A stretch of DNA of 64,000 bases from assembly GCA_905221605.1 (NCBI GenBank), contig CAJNDS010002279.1:600586-664585 (forward strand), written 5' to 3'. The stretch is from Symbiodinium natans (lineage: Eukaryota > Sar > Dinophyceae > Suessiales > Symbiodiniaceae). A program made the position numbers and the translations under genes. Shown here one piece after another: positions 20,918-29,276 of this stretch; positions within the stretch are counted from its first letter, which is position 1; every line of letters starts with the position of its first letter. The notes below the pieces were generated by a model, which was not told the DNA's origin, ran no database searches, and saw nothing but the letters and a program-made list of their open reading frames with translations.

Positions 20918-22360
20918 ATGGAAACGTTCGCACCCGAAGATATCCTTATTGATAATTTAAGCTTTAAATTAAACAAAGGTAGTTCATACATTCAAGACCG
21001 TCGTTCTGTGTCATTCTGGCCGACTGGTTCAAATATCTATAAAAGCAATAGCGGTAATCGTGTATTAAAATTTTCATTAAACGGCGAAGACAACACATGG
21101 TTAGACCCTCAATCAGTTCGCATTTTCTTTACATTACAAAACTTAGACCTTGGCGATTATGATAATAAACTTCGTCCATTATCACCCGCTTATTCTTTCT
21201 TCAGACGAATGCGAATTATTGCTGGTAATCAAGTTGTTGAAGACTTTGATAATTATAACCGAGTTCATCATATGTTCTCTAAAATGATGTCTGCAGGAGC
21301 ACGAAAAGACGAAGCAAACGAAAGTTTCGGATATAGATATGATGACGAAGTAAGAACATTATATGCCGACGGAGTAACACCCGAATTAAAATATGAAGTT
21401 AACGGTTATAATTGCCAAGGATTTAAAAACAAAATGACAGTTTGTTTCAAACCATTATGTGGCCTCTTTTCACAATTTAAATATTTACCATTAAAATATA
21501 TGGGAAACTTAACAATCGAATTAGAACTCGTAACGAATGCAACTGATTGTATTATTGATTATAATGATGATACCGCGAACACTGCCGTAGGCAATCGTTT
21601 CGTAAATAATGTTAATCCCGCAGACGCGGGACAAGAAAACGCAAGATACAGAAATACAAGTATTCAATGGGAAATTAATAACGCTCGTGTTGTTTGCGAT
21701 GTCTGCACCTTAGATAATAACTTAAATAATGAATATGTTAAGCATCTTTTAGAAGGTAAAGGATTACCCATTACTTATACCACTTATATTACTCAATCAC
21801 AAGCATTAACAGGAAACGACAATTTTAGCGTTCAAGTTATTCGTTCAGTATCTAAATTAGTAGCATCGTTTGTTACATTTTACAAGAGCGGAGACCCAAG
21901 CACAGGTTTCGAATACTGCGATAAAGAGTTCTGTCGCTTCTATCATCCACAACAGGCATCGTTTCCCGCGAACGAAGGAATATATGACCCCGATTTGGAT
22001 TTAGAATTTCAGATTCAATTAGGTTCTAAATTGTATCCAGAATACCCTTGTGCTTCGATTACCGAGTGCTACTATCATTTACGAAAGGCATTAAACTTAC
22101 CAATGTTTCATCAACATTCATTATCAATTGATTTTAAACAATATCGCGATAGACAATTTGTCTTTGCTTTCTCCTTTGAAAAAGTGCCGGATAGTAGTTA
22201 TACAGGAATTAATACACGTGCAGGGCAACAAATGTTATTAAAAGTTAAACCCGCCAATGCTTCAATAACTAATACGAATATGCCAGATAGTGTTTATTTA
22301 ACCCTATTGAGTGAGCAAATTTTAGAAATTAAGGATTTAGGGCTCAAGGTATTCGATTAG
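20918..22360 (+). CDS. MCP: Major capsid protein, double jelly-roll
   Basis: 480 aa, within the usual size for Polinton-like major capsids. The N-terminal region (VSFWPTGSNIYKSNSGNRVL, then LKFSLNGEDNTWLDPQSVR) and the FFRRMRIIAGNQVVEDFDNY segment (about residues 90-110) are typical of the group. Beta-rich, no signal peptide. It forms the trimeric hexon-like capsomer. The neighbours are penton, lipase-like and fibre genes, i.e. a structural block. The stop codon sits in the first of three 14-bp tandem repeats. Confidence 0.9.
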   Translation: METFAPEDILIDNLSFKLNKGSSYIQDRRSVSFWPTGSNIYKSNSGNRVLKFSLNGEDNTWLDPQSVRIFFTLQNLDLGDYDNKLRPLSPAYSFFRRMRIIAGNQVVEDFDNYNRVHHMFSKMMSAGARKDEANESFGYRYDDEVRTLYADGVTPELKYEVNGYNCQGFKNKMTVCFKPLCGLFSQFKYLPLKYMGNLTIELELVTNATDCIIDYNDDTANTAVGNRFVNNVNPADAGQENARYRNTSIQWEINNARVVCDVCTLDNNLNNEYVKHLLEGKGLPITYTTYITQSQALTGNDNFSVQVIRSVSKLVASFVTFYKSGDPSTGFEYCDKEFCRFYHPQQASFPANEGIYDPDLDLEFQIQLGSKLYPEYPCASITECYYHLRKALNLPMFHQHSLSIDFKQYRDRQFVFAFSFEKVPDSSYTGINTRAGQQMLLKVKPANASITNTNMPDSVYLTLLSEQILEIKDLGLKVFD

Positions 22361-22395
22361 GTGTATTCGATTAGGTGTATTCGATTAGGTGTATT
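22347..22395. repeat. 14-bp tandem repeat over the MCP stop codon
   Basis: Unit GTGTATTCGATTAG, three copies plus a partial one, with the MCP stop TAG in the first. Recent expansion that leaves the C-terminus unchanged. Confidence 0.85.
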
Positions 22396-22453
22396 GAAAA
22401 ACTATATAAAATGTTATAAAGAAATAATACTTTATAATATATTATAGGATAGT

Positions 22454-23284
22454 ATGCCGAGAAAACAAATAGATTATAGCAATACTCATTTTTACAAAAT
22501 TGTTTGTAAGGATACAAACATAACCGAGTGTTATGTAGGTCATACGACAGATTTTGTTAAACGGAGATACGCGCACAAAAACATTTGCTACAAAGAAGAA
22601 GACAGACATTATAACATATACTTGTATGAGTTTATTCGTGAAAATGGAGGGTGGGATAATTGGGAGATGATTAATATTGAAACAAGAAGTTGTAGAGACA
22701 GTTTAGAAGCAAAGACAATTGAGCGCGAACTCACCGAACAATTGAAAGCAAACTTAAACAGAGTTAAAGCAATTGAAACAAAAGAAGAAAAATCAGTAAG
22801 AAAGAAAATCTGGAGAGACAATAACCCAGAATATAACAAACAATATTACCAAGACCATAAAGAAGAACATAACGCTCGCTCTAAACAATACCGAGAAGAC
22901 CACAAAGAAGAAATTCAAGAATGGAAAAAGAAGCATTATGAAGAAAACAAAGAAGACATTTTAACAAAACAAAAAGAAAAGTATGAAGAGAACAAAGAAA
23001 TAATTTTAGAAAGAAACAAGAAATGGAGAGATGAACACCGAGAAGAACAAAAAGAATACCATAAGCAATACAGAGAAAACAACAAGGAAAAGGTAGCAGA
23101 AAGAAAAAAGAAATGTGTAGAGAAAAAGAAAGACGAGTATTTACAGAAGAAGCGTGACTATTACCAAAGTAAAAAAGAAAAGCAATTATGTGAATGTGGT
23201 TCAATGGTTAGTTCATGTGAGAAATCAAGACACCTTAAATCACAAAAACATCAAACATATCTAAAACAACAACAAGAAATTTAA
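22454..23284 (+). CDS. GIY-YIG nuclease with charged tail and zinc finger
   Basis: 276 aa. The N-terminal GIY-YIG-like domain (about 10-100) reads FYKIVCKD, then CYVGHT, then RRYAH with the candidate catalytic Arg, followed by a Glu-containing helix. The middle is a Lys/Glu-rich tail with repeated Y-x-E/D-x-x-K-E units. The C-terminus carries a finger, CECGSMVSSCEKSRHLKSQKH. It resembles the second GIY-YIG gene at 30248. It could be a selfish homing nuclease or act in recombination. No TCTA motif precedes it although it lies inside the structural block, which fits a later insertion. Confidence 0.8.
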   Translation: MPRKQIDYSNTHFYKIVCKDTNITECYVGHTTDFVKRRYAHKNICYKEEDRHYNIYLYEFIRENGGWDNWEMINIETRSCRDSLEAKTIERELTEQLKANLNRVKAIETKEEKSVRKKIWRDNNPEYNKQYYQDHKEEHNARSKQYREDHKEEIQEWKKKHYEENKEDILTKQKEKYEENKEIILERNKKWRDEHREEQKEYHKQYRENNKEKVAERKKKCVEKKKDEYLQKKRDYYQSKKEKQLCECGSMVSSCEKSRHLKSQKHQTYLKQQQEI

Positions 23285-23290
23285 TATAAC

Positions 23291-23323
23291 ATTCTAATAA
23301 TAATTTATCTAATTATTATTATA
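23291..23323. promoter_or_regulatory. Hairpin and TCTA motif between nuclease and fibre genes
   Basis: Inverted repeat AATAATAATT/AATTATTATT with the loop containing TCTA (23308-23311), 16 nt before the fibre gene ATG. Could combine terminator and promoter. Confidence 0.5.
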
Positions 23324-25681
23324 ATGGTTCTTACTTTAAACAACACAAATACACTTACAGCAGATAATGTTATTGTTGGTGGAACAGACATTTCTTTGTT
23401 ATATGCCACAAAAACAGAATTAGGAGACATCAACACCGCGAATTCTTCAAACATACAAGCAAACACCGACTCTATAGCAGTTTTAAACACAAAACAACTA
23501 CAAAACTTTCATAATATCAGTTCTTTAACGCACTTATTAGATACGGAGTATCAAACAAACACCACCTTAACGAGCACATTTTACAATAAAACAGAAATAG
23601 ACTCAACCTTTACGAATTATTACACACAAACTCAAATAGACACAAATTTATCAACAAATTACCAGACCAACACCCAATTAGGAACAAATTATTATAATAA
23701 AACCGAAGTAGACGGATTAATAGCAGGAGGAGGAGGAGACACTTATACAACAACAGAAGTAGATAATTTACTTGCTTTAAGAGTTCCAGTAAGTGATTTT
23801 ACCAATAGATTTAGTGCTAATCCTATTATTGATTGTTCTGCCCCTACTGTTATTCATAGTGGATTAACATTAAATAATTCAACAATAAATATTTCCCCAG
23901 TAGCAGGATTATTATTTAGTAATCAAACCGGAGGAGGTGATAAAGTTTTAGCAGAGTTTAAGAACGCTACGAGTTATATAACTTTGCAAGGGGATAAGAT
24001 ATTTTGCAATAATACATCAGACGATGCAATTAAACAACTTGATTTAACTAATAATAATGCAGGGTATAAAATGAGTGGGAAAATAGAAACGCCAACAGGT
24101 GGTTTAGTAGTGGAAAATACAGCAGACGCTAATTTATCATTTACCGTTAGAAATACTGATAATTATATTACTTTTAATAATGATAATATCGATTGTTATA
24201 ATTCAGTTGGCGATACTGGTAGAATATTAAACTTAAATAATAATGCTAATCAATATGTTAAATCACATTCCTTATTAGTAGATACAGGAACGGAAACATT
24301 AACAAGCGGGTATAATTTGGATGTTGTTGATAGTGCGATTATTAGACAGAATTTAAAAGTTGATGGTAATTTAGATTTAACAAATGATTTAAATTTTGAC
24401 GGTGAAAATTGTAATATATCTAATAACTCAGGACTTACATTTTATAAAGATACAACAGATGCGTCGAATGTTATGACTGTAAAAAATGCACAAGGATATT
24501 TAAAATTTAATTCATTTAATATTAATGCTTATAACACAAGCAACGACAGTTCATCATTGCTTTTATTAAATACTGCTAACGGTAATGGTGTTTATTGTTT
24601 AAGTTTAGGCATCGGAGCAATTCAAGGAGCAAATAAACTAAATGTAAGTGGCGGGAATGCTAATTTTGGTGGCACTTCATCATTTCAAAACATAGCAACT
24701 TTTAATAGTGATATTTATATTAATAATTCAGGGAGAATATTTCAAAGAGCAGACGTTAATAATTCATTAAATGTAATATCAACAGAAGAAATTAATTTTT
24801 CATTACAATCAAATAGAACAACCGACCCAACAACAGGAACAATAGCACTACAATTAAACGACACTAACGGAATTACTATTAATAGAGCAGTTACAAATAA
24901 CTTAACTTTTAATAGTATTGGTAATATCGTTGGTGAGGCAGATGTTATTAGTTGGGGGCGCTTTATGTTTCAAAATAGTAGTGAGTTTAAAGAAGTATTG
25001 GACGGACAATATAAATTGTTTGTTCGAAATGGAGACACGTTAGGCGACATTAATTTAACTGTTGGATTAGAAAGTAGCACACCAGAAATTAAAATAACTG
25101 ATGGAAAAGTAAAAATGAATAACTTAGAAATAACACAAGAGACAATAAGCACCGTAGACCAAATACAATTTTTAAATACTGACGCAGGAGGTGAATATGC
25201 ATTTTATTTTGGTAGTGTTTCAGTATCGAATGATGTGTTTTCAATTTCACCAGGTGGCATTCTCGTTAATGGAGATATTGAATATACAGGGTCTTTAATT
25301 CCAAGTTCCGATAAACGTTTGAAAAAAGATATTAAGGAACTTAACCAAAAAAAAGCAGTGGAATTAGTTAAATACATTGTTCCAAAAACATATCATTTTA
25401 TTGACGACAGACAAAAGGGTAAATCATGTTGTGGTTTTATTGCTAATGACTTTTTAAGTAAAAAAGTCCCAGATGAATGGCAAAATATAGTTAAAGAAGG
25501 CAAAGACGGATATTTAAAGTTTGATTATACTTCTTGTGTTCCTATTTTATGGAGTGCATTACAAGCAACAATAAATGAAGTAGAAGAATTAAAAGATTTA
25601 GTAAAAACAATGAAAAAGGAAATGGCAACGATGAAAGGAGAAATAACAAAGTTGAAAAAGAAAATTAAGGATGATGATTAA
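23324..25681 (+). CDS. Fibre/spike protein with C-terminal S74 auto-chaperone
   Basis: 785 aa. The N-terminal 150 residues carry phage-fibre-like repeats (YATKTELGD, YYNKTEVDGL, YTTTEVDNLL). The central 450 residues are Asn/Thr-rich beta-strand repeats, fitting a trimeric stalk. From about residue 661 is a Peptidase_S74-like domain: PSSDKRLKKDI contains the Ser-Asp pair (S662/D663) used for self-cleavage in this family, followed by the hydrophobic core and a C-terminal coiled coil. The family folds as a trimer and then clips itself off. A receptor-binding spike on the capsid vertex is likely. TCTA lies at -16. Confidence 0.85.
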   Translation: MVLTLNNTNTLTADNVIVGGTDISLLYATKTELGDINTANSSNIQANTDSIAVLNTKQLQNFHNISSLTHLLDTEYQTNTTLTSTFYNKTEIDSTFTNYYTQTQIDTNLSTNYQTNTQLGTNYYNKTEVDGLIAGGGGDTYTTTEVDNLLALRVPVSDFTNRFSANPIIDCSAPTVIHSGLTLNNSTINISPVAGLLFSNQTGGGDKVLAEFKNATSYITLQGDKIFCNNTSDDAIKQLDLTNNNAGYKMSGKIETPTGGLVVENTADANLSFTVRNTDNYITFNNDNIDCYNSVGDTGRILNLNNNANQYVKSHSLLVDTGTETLTSGYNLDVVDSAIIRQNLKVDGNLDLTNDLNFDGENCNISNNSGLTFYKDTTDASNVMTVKNAQGYLKFNSFNINAYNTSNDSSSLLLLNTANGNGVYCLSLGIGAIQGANKLNVSGGNANFGGTSSFQNIATFNSDIYINNSGRIFQRADVNNSLNVISTEEINFSLQSNRTTDPTTGTIALQLNDTNGITINRAVTNNLTFNSIGNIVGEADVISWGRFMFQNSSEFKEVLDGQYKLFVRNGDTLGDINLTVGLESSTPEIKITDGKVKMNNLEITQETISTVDQIQFLNTDAGGEYAFYFGSVSVSNDVFSISPGGILVNGDIEYTGSLIPSSDKRLKKDIKELNQKKAVELVKYIVPKTYHFIDDRQKGKSCCGFIANDFLSKKVPDEWQNIVKEGKDGYLKFDYTSCVPILWSALQATINEVEELKDLVKTMKKEMATMKGEITKLKKKIKDDD

Positions 25682-25710
25682 TAATATTATAGCAAAATAA
25701 TATTATTAAT
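25677..25710. terminator. 13-bp hairpin between convergent genes
   Basis: ATTAATAATATTA, an 8-nt loop, then TAATATTATTAAT: a perfect 13-bp stem exactly between the fibre stop and the ATPase stop. Bidirectional 3'-end signal is the likely role. Confidence 0.6.
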
Positions 25711-26500
25711 CTATAACTAATTTAGCATCAAACCTTTTATAAAACATATCATTTACGTCTGCTTTCATCAAGTTAATGAATAAAAAACTATACGGTTCTT
25801 CTGTAGCTAAATTATACACTTCCAATAATAATTTCTTTGCTTCTGCAAGATTTTTAGTATCTGCTACAGAAGATTTTTTAATCAATACGGCGCTTAATTC
25901 CTCAACCATTGTTTCTATTTCTTTGTAATTCCTTAATCTAAAGAAGAACAACTGACGACTATTGACACGAATTATTGGAGACAGTGCGTTAAATTTTTGT
26001 GTTGCAGTGATAATACATATCGCTTTATGTCGTCCCCTTACATATAATTGATTTAATAATGGACTGTTGCGTGAAAAACTCTTTGAATCAGCAAAATCAT
26101 CAACAATAATTAATATTGAATGCAATTGCTTGTGTCCATTCTTCTTTTGATACTCAGTTATTTTATGTTGTCTGTTTATGACTTCTTCTAATTCCGAGGG
26201 GTTGTATTCATCAAACATACATTTTTCTTTCTCTAAATCCACCTTCAAATCGTTCTGAATATACCTTTTAACAGGAGTCCAGTTAGGGTCAATTGAAACA
26301 GAGGGCGACCATACATATATTCTTGCGAAAACATCGCGATAAATGTCTAATATCATTGACTGTAATAATATGCCTTTACCACTTCCAGAAGGGCCAGTTA
26401 TTATTTGACTGAAAGGTAATCTCGGGGCTACTTCATATTTAGATTGTTTGAACTCGTATTCTTTGACATTAACAGGTTTAACTATCGGAATGTTTGACAT
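25706..26500 (-). CDS. Genome-packaging ATPase (FtsK/HerA, A32-like)
   Basis: 264 aa. Walker A GPSGSGKG at residues 36-43. Walker B ILIIVDD at about 129-135, followed by FADSKSF. Later RGRHKAICIITATQKF and PIIRVNSRQ match the family pattern of a glutamine sensor and a conserved Asn/Arg region. Length is typical for Polinton and virophage packaging ATPases. It powers insertion of the genome into the preformed capsid. It is the only leftward gene in the middle block. TCTA lies at -17. Confidence 0.92.
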   Translation of the reverse strand: MSNIPIVKPVNVKEYEFKQSKYEVAPRLPFSQIITGPSGSGKGILLQSMILDIYRDVFARIYVWSPSVSIDPNWTPVKRYIQNDLKVDLEKEKCMFDEYNPSELEEVINRQHKITEYQKKNGHKQLHSILIIVDDFADSKSFSRNSPLLNQLYVRGRHKAICIITATQKFNALSPIIRVNSRQLFFFRLRNYKEIETMVEELSAVLIKKSSVADTKNLAEAKKLLLEVYNLATEEPYSFLFINLMKADVNDMFYKRFDAKLVID

Positions 26501-26513
26501 TATTATTAATACA

Positions 26514-26517
26514 TAGA
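26514..26517 (-). promoter_or_regulatory. TCTA late-type motif, -17, of ATPase gene
   Basis: TCTATGTATTAATAATA precedes the ATG. Confidence 0.55.
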
Positions 26518-26539
26518 AAATTATATCGTTATTTAATAT

Positions 26540-26695
26540 ATGTATAACTACAAAAACTATATAGATGTAATAGATGAGATAGAGAAATTAGACGAAGTAA
26601 TAAAAACACCAAGATACAGAATGTGTTGTCGTAGTTTGTTAGAGTTCTTGAAAGCCGTTTGTTATTATCTTAAAAATATGAAAAAATCTAAATAA
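26540..26695 (+). CDS. Short viral reading frame, 51 aa
   Basis: ATG at 26540, TAA at 26693. Peptide begins MYNYKNYIDVIDEIEKLDEV and ends in a Cys- and Lys-containing helix. The stop is 5 bp before the next ATG and no other feature occupies the segment, so it is a credible small gene. No motif of its own identified and no function assigned. Confidence 0.45.
   Translation: MYNYKNYIDVIDEIEKLDEVIKTPRYRMCCRSLLEFLKAVCYYLKNMKKSK
26687..26690 (+). promoter_or_regulatory. TCTA late-type motif, -14
   Basis: TCTAAATAATATTA runs straight into the ATG at 26701 and overlaps the end of the 51-aa frame. Confidence 0.5.
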
Positions 26696-26700
26696 TATTA

Positions 26701-27045
26701 ATGGAAGAGAACAGCGGAGGGTTTCACATTGATAAAAGTAGTGTTGATTGTAACTTTTGTAGATGTGGTAAAAAGGCATTGTATAAACAAACTAAAACAA
26801 CAACAGATAAACAGGGTAACGTCGTAGTTAATCAGGTAGAGAATCGTTCTTCTTGGAAAGTTGGCAGGAATACGACGCCCGACGGAAACGCTATATTCAA
26901 AACAAACATGAAAGATAATGAAGATGTTGATACAGTAGATACAGGGTTCAGGTCAAGAAAACCAACACCCGAAGAAAGAATAGAAATATTAGAAAAAGAA
27001 GTAGAGGAGCTAAAAAGGAACTTAGGATTAAACAGTATGGAATGA
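26701..27045 (+). CDS. Small Cys-motif/coiled-coil viral protein
   Basis: 114 aa. N-terminal CNFCRCGKK cluster (about residues 18-26) and a C-terminal coiled coil (PEERIEILEKEVEELKRNLG). The TCTA promoter suggests expression with virion genes. Function unknown. Confidence 0.7.
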   Translation: MEENSGGFHIDKSSVDCNFCRCGKKALYKQTKTTTDKQGNVVVNQVENRSSWKVGRNTTPDGNAIFKTNMKDNEDVDTVDTGFRSRKPTPEERIEILEKEVEELKRNLGLNSME

Positions 27046-27306
27046 CATTAAAGGTTTGTTTTTATTAGATTATGACACAAGAAAACGCGTTTTCGGTATT
27101 ATGTTTAAAGAAATGTTGTTCTTTAAACATGACAGTTGCCCCCAAGCACAGAGCCCCATTGTTTCACATTGAACGGACACATGAAAGGGAAGTAGTGCGA
27201 CACGTTCAATAGCATCTCATAAGCAGTTGCTTAATTCGTTTGATTAAATCTTAAGGAACTCATACCCCATTGCGTTTAATAATAATAAATTGTTATTATT
27301 ATTAAT
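27046..27306 (+). other. Spacer with a possible 46-aa frame and a hairpin
   Basis: An ATG at 27072 opens a frame to TAG at 27210 (46 aa, starts MTQENAFSVLCLKKCC), only weakly supported. At about 27279-27305 AATAATAATAA, a short loop and TTATTATTATT form an 11-bp hairpin just before the next ATG. Confidence 0.35.
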
Positions 27307-27540
27307 ATGAAGAATATAGTAGAATTTAAATTAACAAACGAACCAAACGAAGGTTATAATCAAGACATCGGTTTTTGTAAATTTTGCCATAGCTATGTTC
27401 CTAAATCGTATTTTATCGGTTGTTATGGCAAAATATGTAAAACGTGCGTTAGATGTCGGGAAAAACATTTAACGGGTAATATATATGGGAAAACTTCTAA
27501 ACATTTACCAGAACAAAATCTCGATAGCAAAAGTGGCTGA
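27307..27540 (+). CDS. Small Cys-rich zinc-binding-like protein
   Basis: 77 aa. CKFCHSYVPKSYFIGCYGKIC, then CVRCREKH, gives four Cys-x2-Cys-type pairs, a probable treble-clef or zinc-ribbon fold. Its 3' end overlaps the next frame by 56 nt in a different phase. Either two overlapping genes or a frameshifted single gene; I cannot tell which. Confidence 0.6.
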   Translation: MKNIVEFKLTNEPNEGYNQDIGFCKFCHSYVPKSYFIGCYGKICKTCVRCREKHLTGNIYGKTSKHLPEQNLDSKSG

Positions 27541-27787
27541 AAAATGCGATTATTATGTTACAGGTATTGATTTAGATTGTTGGACGAGTTTAGGATGGGA
27601 ACAAAGATTATTAAAATATGAACCCGAAACATTTAAGTTTATTTGGGCACAGATTGACTTAAGAAAACCACAGACAGAAGCACACATTAAAAGTATAATT
27701 GAACACTTGAAGCCGAAAGGGTGGTGTATTCAACACGTAAAAGAACCCTTGAGCGATGCCGATATTGAGGAGATTATCAGGGTCTAA
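27485..27787 (+). CDS. Viral protein, unknown, overlapping upstream gene
   Basis: 100 aa, mixed alpha/beta composition with two Trp-rich patches (CWTSLGWEQRLL, FIWAQIDLRKPQ) and a helical C-terminus. The ATG lies inside the preceding gene in another phase. No family recognised. Confidence 0.55.
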   Translation: MGKLLNIYQNKISIAKVAEKCDYYVTGIDLDCWTSLGWEQRLLKYEPETFKFIWAQIDLRKPQTEAHIKSIIEHLKPKGWCIQHVKEPLSDADIEEIIRV

Positions 27788-27811
27788 AGGGTAGAATACG
27801 TAATAACGTAT

Positions 27812-28150
27812 ATGACCGAGGGTAAGGTGAGCACGGACATGATTTATAACACTGTTATAGAAAATCACAATATGACTCAATTGAAGATTAACGAAATTTT
27901 AGGTATTGTTCAACAATTGGTTAAGGATAATGTTAAGAAACCAAGCACTTATGAAAAAAACACAACGACAACACCAGTTGATAAAAGCGAGAAAAGCGAT
28001 TGGAGCAAGAAAAGGAAAACTTACATGGAAAGACTGAATAAGGGCGAAATCAAAGTCCCAAAAGAAGACACATTGAAATATTATGATATCGAATTCAACA
28101 AAGAACAAGAAAAGTATCAATTTAAAACACCCGCTAAAAGCGAGGAGTGA
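27812..28150 (+). CDS. Small viral protein, unknown
   Basis: 112 aa, Lys/Glu-rich with an amphipathic helix near the N-terminus (TQLKINEILGIVQQLVKDN). Upstream TCTAAAGGGTAG (27783-27794) resembles the CTTAAAGAGTAG early-type motif, with 17 nt to the ATG. Convergent with the next gene across a hairpin. Confidence 0.65.
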   Translation: MTEGKVSTDMIYNTVIENHNMTQLKINEILGIVQQLVKDNVKKPSTYEKNTTTTPVDKSEKSDWSKKRKTYMERLNKGEIKVPKEDTLKYYDIEFNKEQEKYQFKTPAKSEE

Positions 28151-28152
28151 GA

Positions 28153-28182
28153 TGTGATTTAATATTATTTGATAATATTAAA
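28153..28182. terminator. Hairpin between convergent genes
   Basis: TTTAATATTA, TTTGA loop, TAATATTAAA: perfect 10-bp stem between the stops at 28150 and 28188. Confidence 0.6.
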
Positions 28183-28187
28183 ACTCA

Positions 28188-28565
28188 TCAAGGATAAATA
28201 TGATATGAAAAGTTATTTAATTTATAAATGGCGATTGTTTCTTCAAGTTCTCCGAGGGTTGTTTTAAATACAAACCAATTATTTTTATCTTCGTTTTCGA
28301 TGGGTATGTATGTCCTTAAATACCATTCGGTATAATGTGAACATCCAGTTATTATATCTTTTATTATCTTCCCGCGTATATCTTTACAAACTTCATCATT
28401 TACAACATATTTAAATATTACTTTACATGAGTGGTCTCTATACAGTTCGGGGTTATCAACTGTAAATATACATTCACCCATCGAGAATTTAGGATGAACA
28501 TGTATAGGTTTAGGATTTATTAAAGGTCGTGTTGTTGTTTGTTGGGTAGATGTTGAACTTCCCAT
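28188..28565 (-). CDS. Viral protein with N-myristoylation-type start
   Basis: 125 aa. The N-terminus MGSSTS fits the Gly2/Ser6 consensus for N-myristoylation. The body is beta-rich with a few Cys and aromatic residues and no membrane segment. Lipid-anchored virion proteins are common in large DNA viruses, but here this is inference. The upstream region has TTTTAAAGGTAAAG 18 nt before the ATG, a weak relative of the early-type motif. Confidence 0.65.
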   Translation of the reverse strand: MGSSTSTQQTTTRPLINPKPIHVHPKFSMGECIFTVDNPELYRDHSCKVIFKYVVNDEVCKDIRGKIIKDIITGCSHYTEWYLRTYIPIENEDKNNWFVFKTTLGELEETIAIYKLNNFSYHIYP

Positions 28566-28634
28566 GATTAAGGTTGTAACACGCTTTACCTTTAAAACGT
28601 GTTAAACTTAATTATTAATGTAACCTATTAATAG

Positions 28635-29195
28635 TTAGGTTTGTTTGAGAATACTTTTGTTTGTTTTACATGCCAATATACTTTCAGCTTGTTTTTCCAT
28701 TATATCAAATATTTCTTCCTGAATATCATGTTTGAAGAACTTATAATCGTGAGGCTTACATCTTGTATTCTTCTTAAATAAATATATGTCTATGACAATT
28801 TCAAGTATTATATAAACTTCACTATACATCTTGTTGTTGTAAAAGAATAAATCACCGAAACAAGTAGCACGTTTGTTAAAATATTCAGCGCAAAAGTGCA
28901 AGTCATAAAAATTATCATATATGGTTTTAATGTGCTCCATTGTATTAGTATTGATATATTTACGAAAAAGATTTGGGTCTACTCTAAAATCAAAACAACA
29001 ACGTTTTATTTCTTTCTGGGTTAAGTCTAAGGGATACATCCGAGCAAACAGATATAGGTCATCATAAACATCATTGTCAATAATATCAGAACAAGTTAGG
29101 AATTCCTTAATATTGTCATTGACATTATCAGGAAAGCACAACTCAAGGTTTTTTAACTTTTGACAGTTAGGACAATTGTAAATACAAGCCTTCAT
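28635..29195 (-). CDS. Cys-rich viral protein, unknown, early-type promoter
   Basis: 186 aa from the ATG at 29195; a longer frame upstream has no ATG. The N-terminus has C-x3-C-x2-C (CIYNCPNCQKL) and there are further Cys and aromatic residues, suggesting a compact metal-binding or disulfide-free helical fold. Divergent from the integrase gene. The motif GACTTAAAGACTTG lies 21 nt before the ATG and is nearly identical in sequence and distance to the PolB promoter, so it is probably expressed early. Confidence 0.7.
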   Translation of the reverse strand: MKACIYNCPNCQKLKNLELCFPDNVNDNIKEFLTCSDIIDNDVYDDLYLFARMYPLDLTQKEIKRCCFDFRVDPNLFRKYINTNTMEHIKTIYDNFYDLHFCAEYFNKRATCFGDLFFYNNKMYSEVYIILEIVIDIYLFKKNTRCKPHDYKFFKHDIQEEIFDIMEKQAESILACKTNKSILKQT

Positions 29196-29216
29196 CTCAC
29201 TAACATAATAAGTCGT

Positions 29217-29230
29217 CAAGTCTTTAAGTC
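29217..29230 (-). promoter_or_regulatory. Early-type motif GACTTAAAGACTTG
   Basis: Read on the minus strand it sits 21 nt before the ATG at 29195. The same 14-mer occurs 22 nt before the PolB ATG. The spacer is shared with the divergent integrase gene. Confidence 0.65.
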
Positions 29231-29276
29231 GTTTTTAAGTCCTTTTTTATCATTGCTTCTTTTCTCTACTCTTTAT

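Noticed and set aside
23324-25681. Phage contamination in the assembly
   Set aside because: The S74 fibre gene shares the AT-rich composition, TCTA motif and hairpin pattern of the other provirus genes and lies between MCP and the packaging ATPase.
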